Virus record (IMG/VR): IMGVR_UViG_3300020472_000061
Coordinates: 1 to 40,666 of that record
Direction: 5' to 3' (one strand)
Source: a virus
DNA length: 40,666 bases
Made by a program: the position numbers and the translations under genes. Under the pieces are notes generated by a model. It searched no databases. It saw only the letters and a list, made by a program, of their open reading frames with translations, and was not told where the DNA came from. Below, piece after piece: positions 16,501 to 22,904 of this stretch (positions are counted from its first letter, which is position 1; each line of letters begins with the position of its first letter).

Positions 16501-19500
16501 CACCGCTAATAATCTTGTCGTACTGGGCACCAGTGATGCCCAATAGGGATCGTACAGATTTCTCAAACACCGGATTTGGTAGCTTCTCGGGGAGAGTTAG
16601 ATGTGACCAGCTCTTGCCGCCAGGACCGCCCGTAATTTCTTCATCGAACAGGCCGTCTTTTTCAGGCTTCAAGTCTTTGCCTCTAATTACGCGACTTCCG
16701 TTTTTAATCTCACCATTGGACATAGACAGTATTTGCTTGTCGGTAAGAGGCTGAACTACAAGCCCATTCCCCTCCTTCTCTACGTTCACGCCTATTGCAG
16801 CAAGATACGCAAGAAATTTTTCATACGCAAAAGAGGGCTTTGGTGTAGGCAGCATCTGACCTGTCTGCACAGCTGTCCAAACCTCGTCTTGGGACTTATC
16901 CCCTTTGTACGTAAGGGCGTCTCGGATATTAGCTGTCGCGCCATGCGCGAGCATCGCGTAGAGGCCAAGCTCCCCAAATCTTTGTCCTCCGGACCCTCCA
17001 CCGCTCTTAGGTATCATGTTCGCGCTGTAATCGTACCCGTACCCGTGTGCCCGCGCCGATAGCTTCTTGTCCACCTGGTGCGTCATCTTGAGTATGTATT
17101 GCTGGCCAACCAAAACCTTGCCTAAGCTCTTCCCGCTAACAGGATCAAAAAGCTCTTCCGTCTCGTCAACGCCAGCATCTTTTAATGCACTCTTAACTAC
17201 TTCTTGGTAACCAAGCTCACGCTCATGCTCTTTTACAAGAATCCGTTTGGGCCCGCTTTTTGTTTTTATAGTTCGGTAATGTTCCTTAACCTTAACAACC
17301 TTCTTCTCGTCATCTGATTGAAAGTTTTCAACCGCGTACGGCTCTCCGGTTTCCGCAGCGGCTTTAGCTAAGGATGTCTCCAGAACCTGCCCGAGGTTTA
17401 TTCGCCCAGGAACGCCGGAAGGGTTGAATATAATCTCTAGGGGAACGCCTTCGCTGTTCTTAGGCATCTCTTCGTTAGGAACGACTGCGGTTATAACCCC
17501 TTTGTTCCCATGCCGACCGGTAAGCTTATCTCCGATGTCCGCGGGCTCCTCCGTCTTAACAAAGACCGTGACCTCTCTACCATTGCGCACAACGTCAGTC
17601 ACCACGCCCGAGTAAGGCTTTTCCCACGACACAGACCTGTCTTTATACGGTCTGGCCAGCGAGCGGTGGATACCTTTCAAAAGAATTTGCTCTTTGGAAG
17701 GTTCGGACTTCTGTAAAGCTGCTATTAGGACGTCGCCGGGGGAAACTTTCTGCCCCTTCTTTATTACGCCGTCCTCATCCATTTTAGCGGCGTTCTCTTC
17801 AGAGACCGCGCCAGGATAGTTTGCTCTAAACTTTTTTAGGCCTAGCGCCATGTTTTTTTCTACGTATACGCGTGGCTTGTGCAAGTGCTCGCTTGTAAGC
17901 CGCTCCGCTGCAGCCTCAGAGATCACAATCCCGTCCTCAAACACAAGCCCCTTATAGGGCACGTATCCAACACGCAAATTGGTGCCTAACGACAAAGTCC
18001 CATTTCTTGTAAAATTTGTGTCCGCAATAGTCTGACCGGCCTTTACAGCAGCCCCCTTTGTCACAATCGGAGTGCTCTGCATAAACGATTTCTTCTCATT
18101 AAGAGGGAAGCTTTCGTACAGAGCGATCTCGTGCTTTTTGCCTGCGCTGTCGGACACAACGATCTTAGACGGTCCAACGCTAGACACGATACCGCTCACA
18201 GGGCTTGTGTGTGCCGAAAGCCCGCCCATAACCTTTTCCCACGTAGAGAACCTTTTTTCCGGGTTCCCAGACACAACTTGTACGAGAGGCTCTTCCCGGT
18301 ACTTCAGAGAAATAGCCTGCTCCATGTGCCGGGTTGCCATCCCTGCGCGATTTGCTTGATCCGAGGGAAGAAAAGGGACAAGGTTCGCAGTCATAGAAAA
18401 AAGCTGCTTGGGAGACTGTAGAACGTAATCGACTTTGTTGGCGGCTATGTCTCTCGGATCTCCCCCGTCCTGATCCACAACTGTTACGCTCTTTGTCTTG
18501 GGGTGTGGTCGCCCGTCTGGGCCAAAAATATACTGGTCCGGGAACGCTACAGCCTTTCCGGACAAGTCCGCTGGGCTCCGGTTCTCGTACTTCCCTGAGG
18601 CCGTGGAAAATACGCGGATTGTTGGATTGTTCCCAATCTTAGACACACCCAGCGATAGGTGCCCACTAATACCAGACCTTTTCCCTTCAGGGGTGTGAAT
18701 AGGGTCCAAAAAACCCAAGTGACTTGAATCAATAAGCTTAGCGTCGTCAGATATAGCAAGGTCGCTACTAATTCCGCCCGTACCCAGAATAGTAGTTCTG
18801 AGGAATCCACCTACCATATCTATTGGGTTTGTTTGGTTGGGTTGTTGAGATAGTGAGGTTGAGGTGAAATAAGCTTTCACAGGGACATTAAAAATGTCCG
18901 GGGTCACAATGCTCTTTACAGAGTCTTTTCTGTCCAGATTATTCTTTATCTTAAACTCAATTCTTTTCGAGGAATTAAGAATTCTTTCTGGAAGATGGTC
19001 CTCTATAGACCATAACTCTTTGAACCTTAAAGAGTCTCGGTTGTCTGGCTCGCGATCTCCTTTATTTATAGCTAATAAACGATCAGACGCAGCAAGGAGG
19101 GTCCCCCCCTCAACCTTGCTAAAGGGTGCGCCCAGCGTAATTTCGGTCGTGTCTTTTCGCAGCTCAGTTTGTTTTAGCTTATCAAGTATAACGGGAGTAG
19201 CCTCTACGTCTGTCTTCCCCTCAAATCTGCGATCAAGCGATTTAGCAAGCTTGACCAGCTCCCCTCGCTTTTTGTCAGAGACACTTTTGGCGTAAAGACT
19301 CTCGCCCCACACCGATCTAATCTCTTCGTCAGAAACCCCCATTGCCTGGAGAACCGGGAGAAGCTGGATGTTAGTGGTTCCGTAGTTAAGCATAAAACGC
19401 TTCTTCTCTGGGGAAAAAGCCATTCTAAACCCTCGACCTTTAGAGAGGTTAAATTGCGCCTCCAGGCCGCCGTTCGCTTTAACACGGGAATACACTCCAG

Positions 19501-19855
19501 ACTTAAGTCTCCACTGATTGTCTGACTGATATTCAGTACCATCGACAATATAGCTAAATCTTCGGGTTATCTTGGGGAGCCCGATAAGCTTCAGCTTTTT
19601 GACCGAGTCCACAACTGTTCCTGTCTCTTTATCTACTAGGGAGAAATCGGCGTATATGGGAACTGACCAGGTTCTTCCGCGCAGCCTCGCCTTCTTCTGA
19701 CTGGCGATATCGTCCACGTCCACGCCTTTTCCGGCGTATACCTTAGTGGCAACAAGTTTTTTAGTTCTCCCCTCCATCGGGAAAAACTTTTCTACCTGCT
19801 CTATGGTCCTTTCTTCGAGAGCTTTCATCGCCCTCTCGGGATCAAGAATTGACAT
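13595..19855 (-). CDS. rpoBC: Single-chain fused RNA polymerase beta-beta' (2,086 aa)
   Basis: DNA-dependent RNA polymerase with both large bacterial subunits in one frame. Beta (about residues 1-1028) shows a rif-region SLSQQPNQTNP (334-344), FEDGIVISE, GRHGNKG (780-786), SGVPGRINLGQVLE and GGQRFGELGLYAML. Beta' follows almost without a linker (from about 1030): LPPLFRP clamp region, NADFDGD catalytic Asp triad (1415-1421), bridge helix SSGARKGL, zinc site 2 (C1740, C1801, C1808, C1811), and trigger loop SLGERGTQLAMKSFHTGG with H1848. The beta' N-terminal zinc domain is missing (after DGLF, 1067-1070). The beta flap is cut to a short hairpin (about 750-775). There is no SI3-type trigger-loop insertion. 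Total length is roughly 660 aa below E. coli beta plus beta'. Start ATG has GGAGG five bases upstream. No alpha, omega or sigma gene is visible in the window. Confidence 0.97.
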   Translation of the reverse strand: MSILDPERAMKALEERTIEQVEKFFPMEGRTKKLVATKVYAGKGVDVDDIASQKKARLRGRTWSVPIYADFSLVDKETGTVVDSVKKLKLIGLPKITRRFSYIVDGTEYQSDNQWRLKSGVYSRVKANGGLEAQFNLSKGRGFRMAFSPEKKRFMLNYGTTNIQLLPVLQAMGVSDEEIRSVWGESLYAKSVSDKKRGELVKLAKSLDRRFEGKTDVEATPVILDKLKQTELRKDTTEITLGAPFSKVEGGTLLAASDRLLAINKGDREPDNRDSLRFKELWSIEDHLPERILNSSKRIEFKIKNNLDRKDSVKSIVTPDIFNVPVKAYFTSTSLSQQPNQTNPIDMVGGFLRTTILGTGGISSDLAISDDAKLIDSSHLGFLDPIHTPEGKRSGISGHLSLGVSKIGNNPTIRVFSTASGKYENRSPADLSGKAVAFPDQYIFGPDGRPHPKTKSVTVVDQDGGDPRDIAANKVDYVLQSPKQLFSMTANLVPFLPSDQANRAGMATRHMEQAISLKYREEPLVQVVSGNPEKRFSTWEKVMGGLSAHTSPVSGIVSSVGPSKIVVSDSAGKKHEIALYESFPLNEKKSFMQSTPIVTKGAAVKAGQTIADTNFTRNGTLSLGTNLRVGYVPYKGLVFEDGIVISEAAAERLTSEHLHKPRVYVEKNMALGLKKFRANYPGAVSEENAAKMDEDGVIKKGQKVSPGDVLIAALQKSEPSKEQILLKGIHRSLARPYKDRSVSWEKPYSGVVTDVVRNGREVTVFVKTEEPADIGDKLTGRHGNKGVITAVVPNEEMPKNSEGVPLEIIFNPSGVPGRINLGQVLETSLAKAAAETGEPYAVENFQSDDEKKVVKVKEHYRTIKTKSGPKRILVKEHERELGYQEVVKSALKDAGVDETEELFDPVSGKSLGKVLVGQQYILKMTHQVDKKLSARAHGYGYDYSANMIPKSGGGSGGQRFGELGLYAMLAHGATANIRDALTYKGDKSQDEVWTAVQTGQMLPTPKPSFAYEKFLAYLAAIGVNVEKEGNGLVVQPLTDKQILSMSNGEIKNGSRVIRGKDLKPEKDGLFDEEITGGPGGKSWSHLTLPEKLPNPVFEKSVRSLLGITGAQYDKIISGEAGLSENGYDEEASLKGPAAIAQAISKINVAQQLAAAEEDIKTARKSKLDAANKKIKYLRMLDKNSMSAEEAYLISNVPILPPLFRPITAMEGGDLNVDGLNLLYRDIAILNNKLKEASGVLPDEEVAALRGDLYDAIDALMGTAPGQNQGALTIDGQAKPPGILAILSGRTSPKQSFFHQRLLDRRQDLAMRSVIVPNMELHLDELGLPRKGAMKIFRPFVVKELVAMGYTPLSAREEVEKNSSLANKALDIAVSKRPVLFKRDPVLHKFGIMAFKAKLHGESSVQIHPLVTGGFNADFDGDTMAVFVPVSQEAVDEAYKMLPSKNLFNPATGKVMYQPTLEGQMGLFLLTQMGKKTNKSYKDLSEARVAAKDGSLALTDVVTIDGKKTTLGRATFHAALPKAARTDKILTDPKAVMSSKVLQGVLRDVATKAPGAFSTTVDKLKDLGFGHSYAIGFSFSLDDFKTLGKLREKHLVKARKQESTTKKQVEMNLLSAEAAEAKIIKIYMQATEDINKEAKALLNKRGNKLAAMNNAGVKPSWSQLQQMVIAPMLLENAKGRVIPVPVTRSYSEGLDTSGYWVASSGARKGLIEKVQSVQKPGALNKQIANTAITYLITEDDCKTDRGIALDTTDADIVDRFTAKKLSIGGMVVPKNTEVTPSLLSSLKSSKVSKLLVRSPLKCQSSKGLCSKCYGLYNGGNLIEKGTNIGLIAGTSLGERGTQLAMKSFHTGGVAGASGNLVGGIDRVIQLLKMPEIVAGSAVLSPVTGTIKAVKKSDIGGHDVLVGEEQVYVPGDRSVKVKKGAKVRKGQRLTGGPINPRELLGLTNVDTVQRYLSDEIHGAYKSEGIKRRNVEVVTKSLTNLSRVIDPGDSDFVKNDLVSSSHVAHLNRNNTGGSGVLVEPVLRGVETLPLDQTTDWLARMQYRKLKETLIRAANEGWESDIHGLHPSPGITYSAEFGKGREGGTY

Positions 19856-19863
19856 TTCAACCT

Positions 19864-19877
19864 CCGTGCTAACACGG
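19864..19877 (-). promoter_or_regulatory. Hairpin abutting the RNAP ribosome-binding site
   Basis: On the minus strand CCGTG-TTAG-CACGG is a perfect 5-bp stem whose 3' arm shares its last bases with the GGAGG of the RNAP gene. Folding could limit ribosome access to the RNAP message. It is short, so chance is possible. Confidence 0.35.
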
Positions 19878-19885
19878 CTAATTAA

Positions 19886-19899
19886 TTGGGTATAAGAAC
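19886..19899 (+). promoter_or_regulatory. Candidate promoter/operator motif TTGGGTATAAGAAC
   Basis: This 14-base element lies in the divergent region between RNAP (minus) and the 40-aa gene (plus). It matches 12 of 14 positions of the element at 23917-23930 in the other divergent region, in the same orientation. TATAAG would serve as a -10 box with an extended GG element. No clear -35 TTGACA is seen. Predicted transcription would start near 19903, at the foot of the hairpin. Confidence 0.5.
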
Positions 19900-19932
19900 T
19901 TTGCAGAGGATCAATTAACTATCTCTGCAAAG
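19899..19932 (+). promoter_or_regulatory. 10-bp perfect inverted repeat overlapping a ribosome-binding site
   Basis: CTTTGCAGAG (19899-19908) and CTCTGCAAAG (19923-19932) are perfectly complementary around a 14-base A/T-rich loop. The 3' arm overlaps the first bases of AGGAG (19931-19935), the ribosome-binding site of the 40-aa ORF. It may be a translational switch, a 5' stabilising stem or a repressor site. Neither strand has a U-run typical of a terminator. Confidence 0.55.
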
Positions 19933-19941
19933 GAGTATATC

Positions 19942-20064
19942 ATGCGTACTATTGTTACACAGACCAAGCCGTATTTAACATCCACCATTTCCTTGTGCTG
20001 TTCAAGATCTTCCCTAGAAGAGTTTGACCAAGCTGTAGAGGATTCGTTAGACCCGAGCAAGTGA
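19942..20064 (+). CDS. Short leader-type gene, 40 aa, coupled to zinc-ribbon gene
   Basis: A 40-codon ORF starts at ATG 19942 with an AGGAG six bases upstream, the clearest ribosome-binding site in the island. It ends at TGA 20062-20064, overlapping the GTG of the next gene (GTGA), a classic coupling arrangement. The product begins MRTIVTQTKPYLTS, has an adjacent Cys pair (LCCSRS) and an acidic C-terminal helix (LEEFDQAVEDSLDPSK). No family is recognised. It might be a genuine small protein or mainly a device to couple translation. The strong site and the coupling are the evidence for expression. Confidence 0.6.
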   Translation: MRTIVTQTKPYLTSTISLCCSRSSLEEFDQAVEDSLDPSK

Positions 20065-20282
20065 TAGCAAAACCTAAAAAAATTGTTTGCCACGCCAAAG
20101 GCGGAGGATGCTCAGAGTATACAAACTGTGGGAACTGCGAGTTCTTTTTGAACAAGTACGATTCTGCTGCCTGGGTTTGCACTAACTGTATAAGAGATTC
20201 CGATAACATTGAGATGTTCTACCATAGCGGCAATTGTGACCGCTGTGGTTTTCGGTCTGCCGTGTTAGTGCCCATAGTCTAG
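20061..20282 (+). CDS. Small protein with eight cysteines (double zinc ribbon), 73 aa
   Basis: GTG start at 20061 overlaps the stop of the 40-aa gene. Cysteines at residues 10, 17, 23, 26, 40, 43, 59 and 62 include three C-x2-C knuckles (CGNC, CTNC, CDRC), enough to bind two zinc ions. The N-terminus is basic (IAKPKKIVCHAK). Phage proteins of this type often bind nucleic acid or host proteins, but the role here is unknown. The stop codon overlaps the portal stop on the opposite strand, so the two genes are convergent. Being the only well-supported plus-strand insert in the virion operon and next to the RNAP gene, it is a candidate early regulator. That is inference. Confidence 0.72.
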   Translation: MIAKPKKIVCHAKGGGCSEYTNCGNCEFFLNKYDSAAWVCTNCIRDSDNIEMFYHSGNCDRCGFRSAVLVPIV

Positions 20283-22252
20283 CCCTGCGCTATGCCTGTG
20301 CCCGCCTGTGGCGGGCCGGCCATTGGTTGCGGGGGTTGCATAGACCCAGCGAGTGTGTTGTTTACAACAGTATATAGGTCCGGGTGGCTGGTGCGTAACT
20401 GCGCCAGCGCCCGGTACCTGTCTACCTCATTCATTGCTTTTAGCTGCATGCTGATCTGCCGCGCCTGCGCGAATAGATCAACCATATTACCGCCCTGGTC
20501 CGCAGAAACCGGACTAGTTTCTATGCCCCCTGGCTGGGTCTCCTGTTGTGGCTGCTGCGCCATCTCCTGCTGATCAACGTCTCCCTCGGCGGGTTGCCCA
20601 GGAGGTTGCGGACCTTGTTCGCCTTGTGGACCTTGTTCGCCTTGCTGGCCTTGAGGTGGTCCCTGGGATGGCGGAGGAGGCTGCTGGGCTTGTTGCGGCT
20701 GAGGCATCTGTTGTTGCGCCTCCGCCTGCATCATTTGTGCCTGAACTTGGTAGCGGGTCTGGACCAGCATGGCTTCGCCCTGAGCTTCCGCTGCTTGCAG
20801 TTGTTGCTCTCTCTGAGTCTGCGCAAACTTCTTGGTCTCTTTCTCTATGAGAGAGGACTCTGTCTCAAAGCTAAAGTTCCGTGACTGTAAGAACGATCTA
20901 CGACTTATCATACCCGCATTAGCAAGGTTTAAGTCAAACGAGGCCCTTTGAATATCGTCGGCCATCTTGAAGGGTTTAAACTTAACAGGAATGCTCGGTA
21001 TATCCAAAAACGCGCATACCCGATCCCGGACAAACTCAACAAGTCTTAGCATGTCCTGACGGTTTCCCAGAAACTCGTTTTCTAGAGCACGCAAGTTAAC
21101 AGAGGCCCCAGAATACTGAGCCTCTCCGTAGAAGAACCCGGTAGGTACGCCCATCCCGGCAATTATCTGGTCGTTATATATACGAATTTCTTGGTGAAGG
21201 AGGAGCGATCTACCCTGCCCACCGATCATTTGGTAACCAACAGGGACGGGCATGACGGGAATATGGTTGTTATCTTGCCGCCATTTTTTTATCTGCGTAG
21301 TTACTTCGCCCTGCCAGTCCTTTAGGTTTATGTGCGCGTAAGGGTTGCTGCCGTCTGTTGTCACCTGCGGAAACATAACCCGCATTGGCACAATGTGCTC
21401 AAGGGCTACGGCTTCTTGCGACTTTCGTAATACCTGAAGGAAGAATATATCCTTTAATACAGGTAATATCAGGGGCGCTCCCCACCCGCTATCTGACGGG
21501 TCTCTAGAGATAGAGGCGCGTTTTGAATGAAAAATTTTATCCTCATCCAGCATGATAGATTTTTTCTTCGCCAGCGCATCTATGAACGCTTGCGGAATAG
21601 TCTCAATTACGCTCGGCTTGCCAAGAGTAATATCGTTCCTTATGTGCCTGGGCATCGAGTAGTAGTACTCAGTATTGCCGGTTATCTCGTTGTGCTTTAT
21701 TGTTATATTCTTCGGATTCCACCGAATAAGCTTTATTTTTTTGTGTGCTTTTACTGGCTCGTCGCGAACTTCAGCAGCTCCGTAATGCCCACAGCCTGTA
21801 CAATTAAGAAAGAACTTAAACCCCTTCCATTTGTACCCTGACTTACTAGCCTCATAGTCAGACTTACAGCTTTTACAGATAAGAATCTTCTTAAACGGAA
21901 AGGAGACAGACACAAAAGAATTGCCATACGTGTACCTGTCTAGATTAATTTCGATCAGAAAAGTCCTTAAAAGGAACTGTTTTTCAAACAGGTCCTTATA
22001 AAGGCTAACGACTCCGTCGTTGTCGTCCTCGTAGACGATATCAGTAATAGGGTACGTGGCTAACTTTTGCGTAACCGAGTTTATAAGTGGATTTGTTAGC
22101 TGGTAGTACAGGCACCAGTCGAAGGTGTCTTTAATTGTTTTCGGCAGGTAGTTCTGCGCTATATCAAAAAAGGGGCTCGGGTAAAAAGTCTCTGGGCGGC
22201 CAACGCTCTTGGCTCTCCTAGACTTGGCTGATGAAAGTACTGAGTTTGCCAT
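20279..22252 (-). CDS. Portal protein with zinc-ribbon insertion and Gln/Pro tail, 657 aa
   Basis: The portal forms the dodecameric channel for DNA entry and tail attachment. Support comes from size, position, and motifs typical of large-phage portals: the N-terminal YYQLTNPLINSVTQKLATYP region and the central GMGVPTGFFYGEAQYSGASV followed by LENEFLGNRQDMLRLVEFV, a clip/stem-like helix. A ribbon with C126, C129, C151 and C154 (C-x2-C-x21-C-x2-C) interrupts the wing region. The C-terminal 150 residues are Gln/Pro/Gly-rich, including a short collagen-like G-x-y run encoded by an 18-bp tandem repeat. Start ATG has AGGAA eight bases upstream. The stop overlaps that of the plus-strand zinc gene. 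Confidence 0.85.
   Translation of the reverse strand: MANSVLSSAKSRRAKSVGRPETFYPSPFFDIAQNYLPKTIKDTFDWCLYYQLTNPLINSVTQKLATYPITDIVYEDDNDGVVSLYKDLFEKQFLLRTFLIEINLDRYTYGNSFVSVSFPFKKILICKSCKSDYEASKSGYKWKGFKFFLNCTGCGHYGAAEVRDEPVKAHKKIKLIRWNPKNITIKHNEITGNTEYYYSMPRHIRNDITLGKPSVIETIPQAFIDALAKKKSIMLDEDKIFHSKRASISRDPSDSGWGAPLILPVLKDIFFLQVLRKSQEAVALEHIVPMRVMFPQVTTDGSNPYAHINLKDWQGEVTTQIKKWRQDNNHIPVMPVPVGYQMIGGQGRSLLLHQEIRIYNDQIIAGMGVPTGFFYGEAQYSGASVNLRALENEFLGNRQDMLRLVEFVRDRVCAFLDIPSIPVKFKPFKMADDIQRASFDLNLANAGMISRRSFLQSRNFSFETESSLIEKETKKFAQTQREQQLQAAEAQGEAMLVQTRYQVQAQMMQAEAQQQMPQPQQAQQPPPPSQGPPQGQQGEQGPQGEQGPQPPGQPAEGDVDQQEMAQQPQQETQPGGIETSPVSADQGGNMVDLFAQARQISMQLKAMNEVDRYRALAQLRTSHPDLYTVVNNTLAGSMQPPQPMAGPPQAGTGIAQG
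20611..20646. repeat. 18-bp tandem repeat, two copies, in portal C-terminus
   Basis: GACCTTGTTCGCCTTGTG is followed directly by a copy differing only in its last two bases. On the minus strand each unit encodes six residues of the G-E-Q-G-P-Q type. Slippage at such a repeat would change tail length in steps of six residues without a frameshift. Confidence 0.75.
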
Positions 22253-22262
22253 TGGTTTGTTC

Positions 22263-22904
22263 CTACGGGAATATTACCTTTAATTGAGATAGTAGCGCCC
22301 TAGACTGGCCTTCTACATAATCCAGGACAGACTGAGACTTCATGATCTGAACATCCGATAAGTCTCTAGTATTACCCTTTAATGCTTTTTTGATCAACTC
22401 TTGCCTGCTGGTACTAACCCGATCTGCAATATACTTGTTGCAGGGCTCTAAAGGGCCTGGGCCAAACGCCATCCCATCATCTAGTAAGGCCGCGCCGACA
22501 TACCTATAGACCTCTTTCGACACAGCTTTTTTGTCTTTGACTTGCCCCATAATATCTAAGGCAAGGGCCATGACATGCGGAGAGACTCGCTGGACCAAGT
22601 CAAACCTTGGAGATACTCCGGCCAACGCCATGCAAACCTTCTCGAACACATTCCAGCTTTCATAGGGCTGGTCTGATACGTGGCATGTCCTGACGGCCTG
22701 GAGCTTATTGCGGCTGTTCTCGGAAATTGTCGTATTCCAAGTCAGTTTAATCTCCGCCCAGCAAGTTTCCGGCTCCCAAGACAAATACTCGGGACCAAAC
22801 TCCTTGACCATCAACAGGTCCAGAAGGAGTGGGTGCGATAGCCTGTTTGTGAAGGCTTTTTTGGCCGCACGCGGCCCAGCGTAATTAGAGTCGTTGTTAA
22901 CCAT
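22263..22904 (-). CDS. Portal-adjacent virion-module protein, 213 aa
   Basis: The ATG at 22904 overlaps the stop of the upstream gene; a TTG three bases further upstream is an alternative. The product is soluble and helical with a Trp-rich segment (YLSWEPETCWAEIKLTWNTT) and conserved-looking YESWNVFEKVCMALAG and SPHVMALALDIMGQV. I believe similar proteins sit next to portals in other phages, but I cannot name the family. The location directly upstream of the portal gene suggests a head-completion, connector or scaffold-associated role (inference). Confidence 0.8.
   Translation of the reverse strand: MVNNDSNYAGPRAAKKAFTNRLSHPLLLDLLMVKEFGPEYLSWEPETCWAEIKLTWNTTISENSRNKLQAVRTCHVSDQPYESWNVFEKVCMALAGVSPRFDLVQRVSPHVMALALDIMGQVKDKKAVSKEVYRYVGAALLDDGMAFGPGPLEPCNKYIADRVSTSRQELIKKALKGNTRDLSDVQIMKSQSVLDYVEGQSRALLSQLKVIFP

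Noticed and set aside
19911-20093. Minus-strand 60-aa and 84-aa ORFs in the RNAP-portal gap.
   Set aside because: They lie opposite the 40-aa and zinc-ribbon genes, lack ribosome-binding sites and show no domain. The plus-strand genes have a strong site, coupling and a cysteine pattern.
20546-20884. Plus-strand Leu/Arg-rich ORFs opposite the portal C-terminus.
   Set aside because: They are antisense shadows of the Gln/Pro-rich repeat region, with low-complexity products and no ribosome-binding site.
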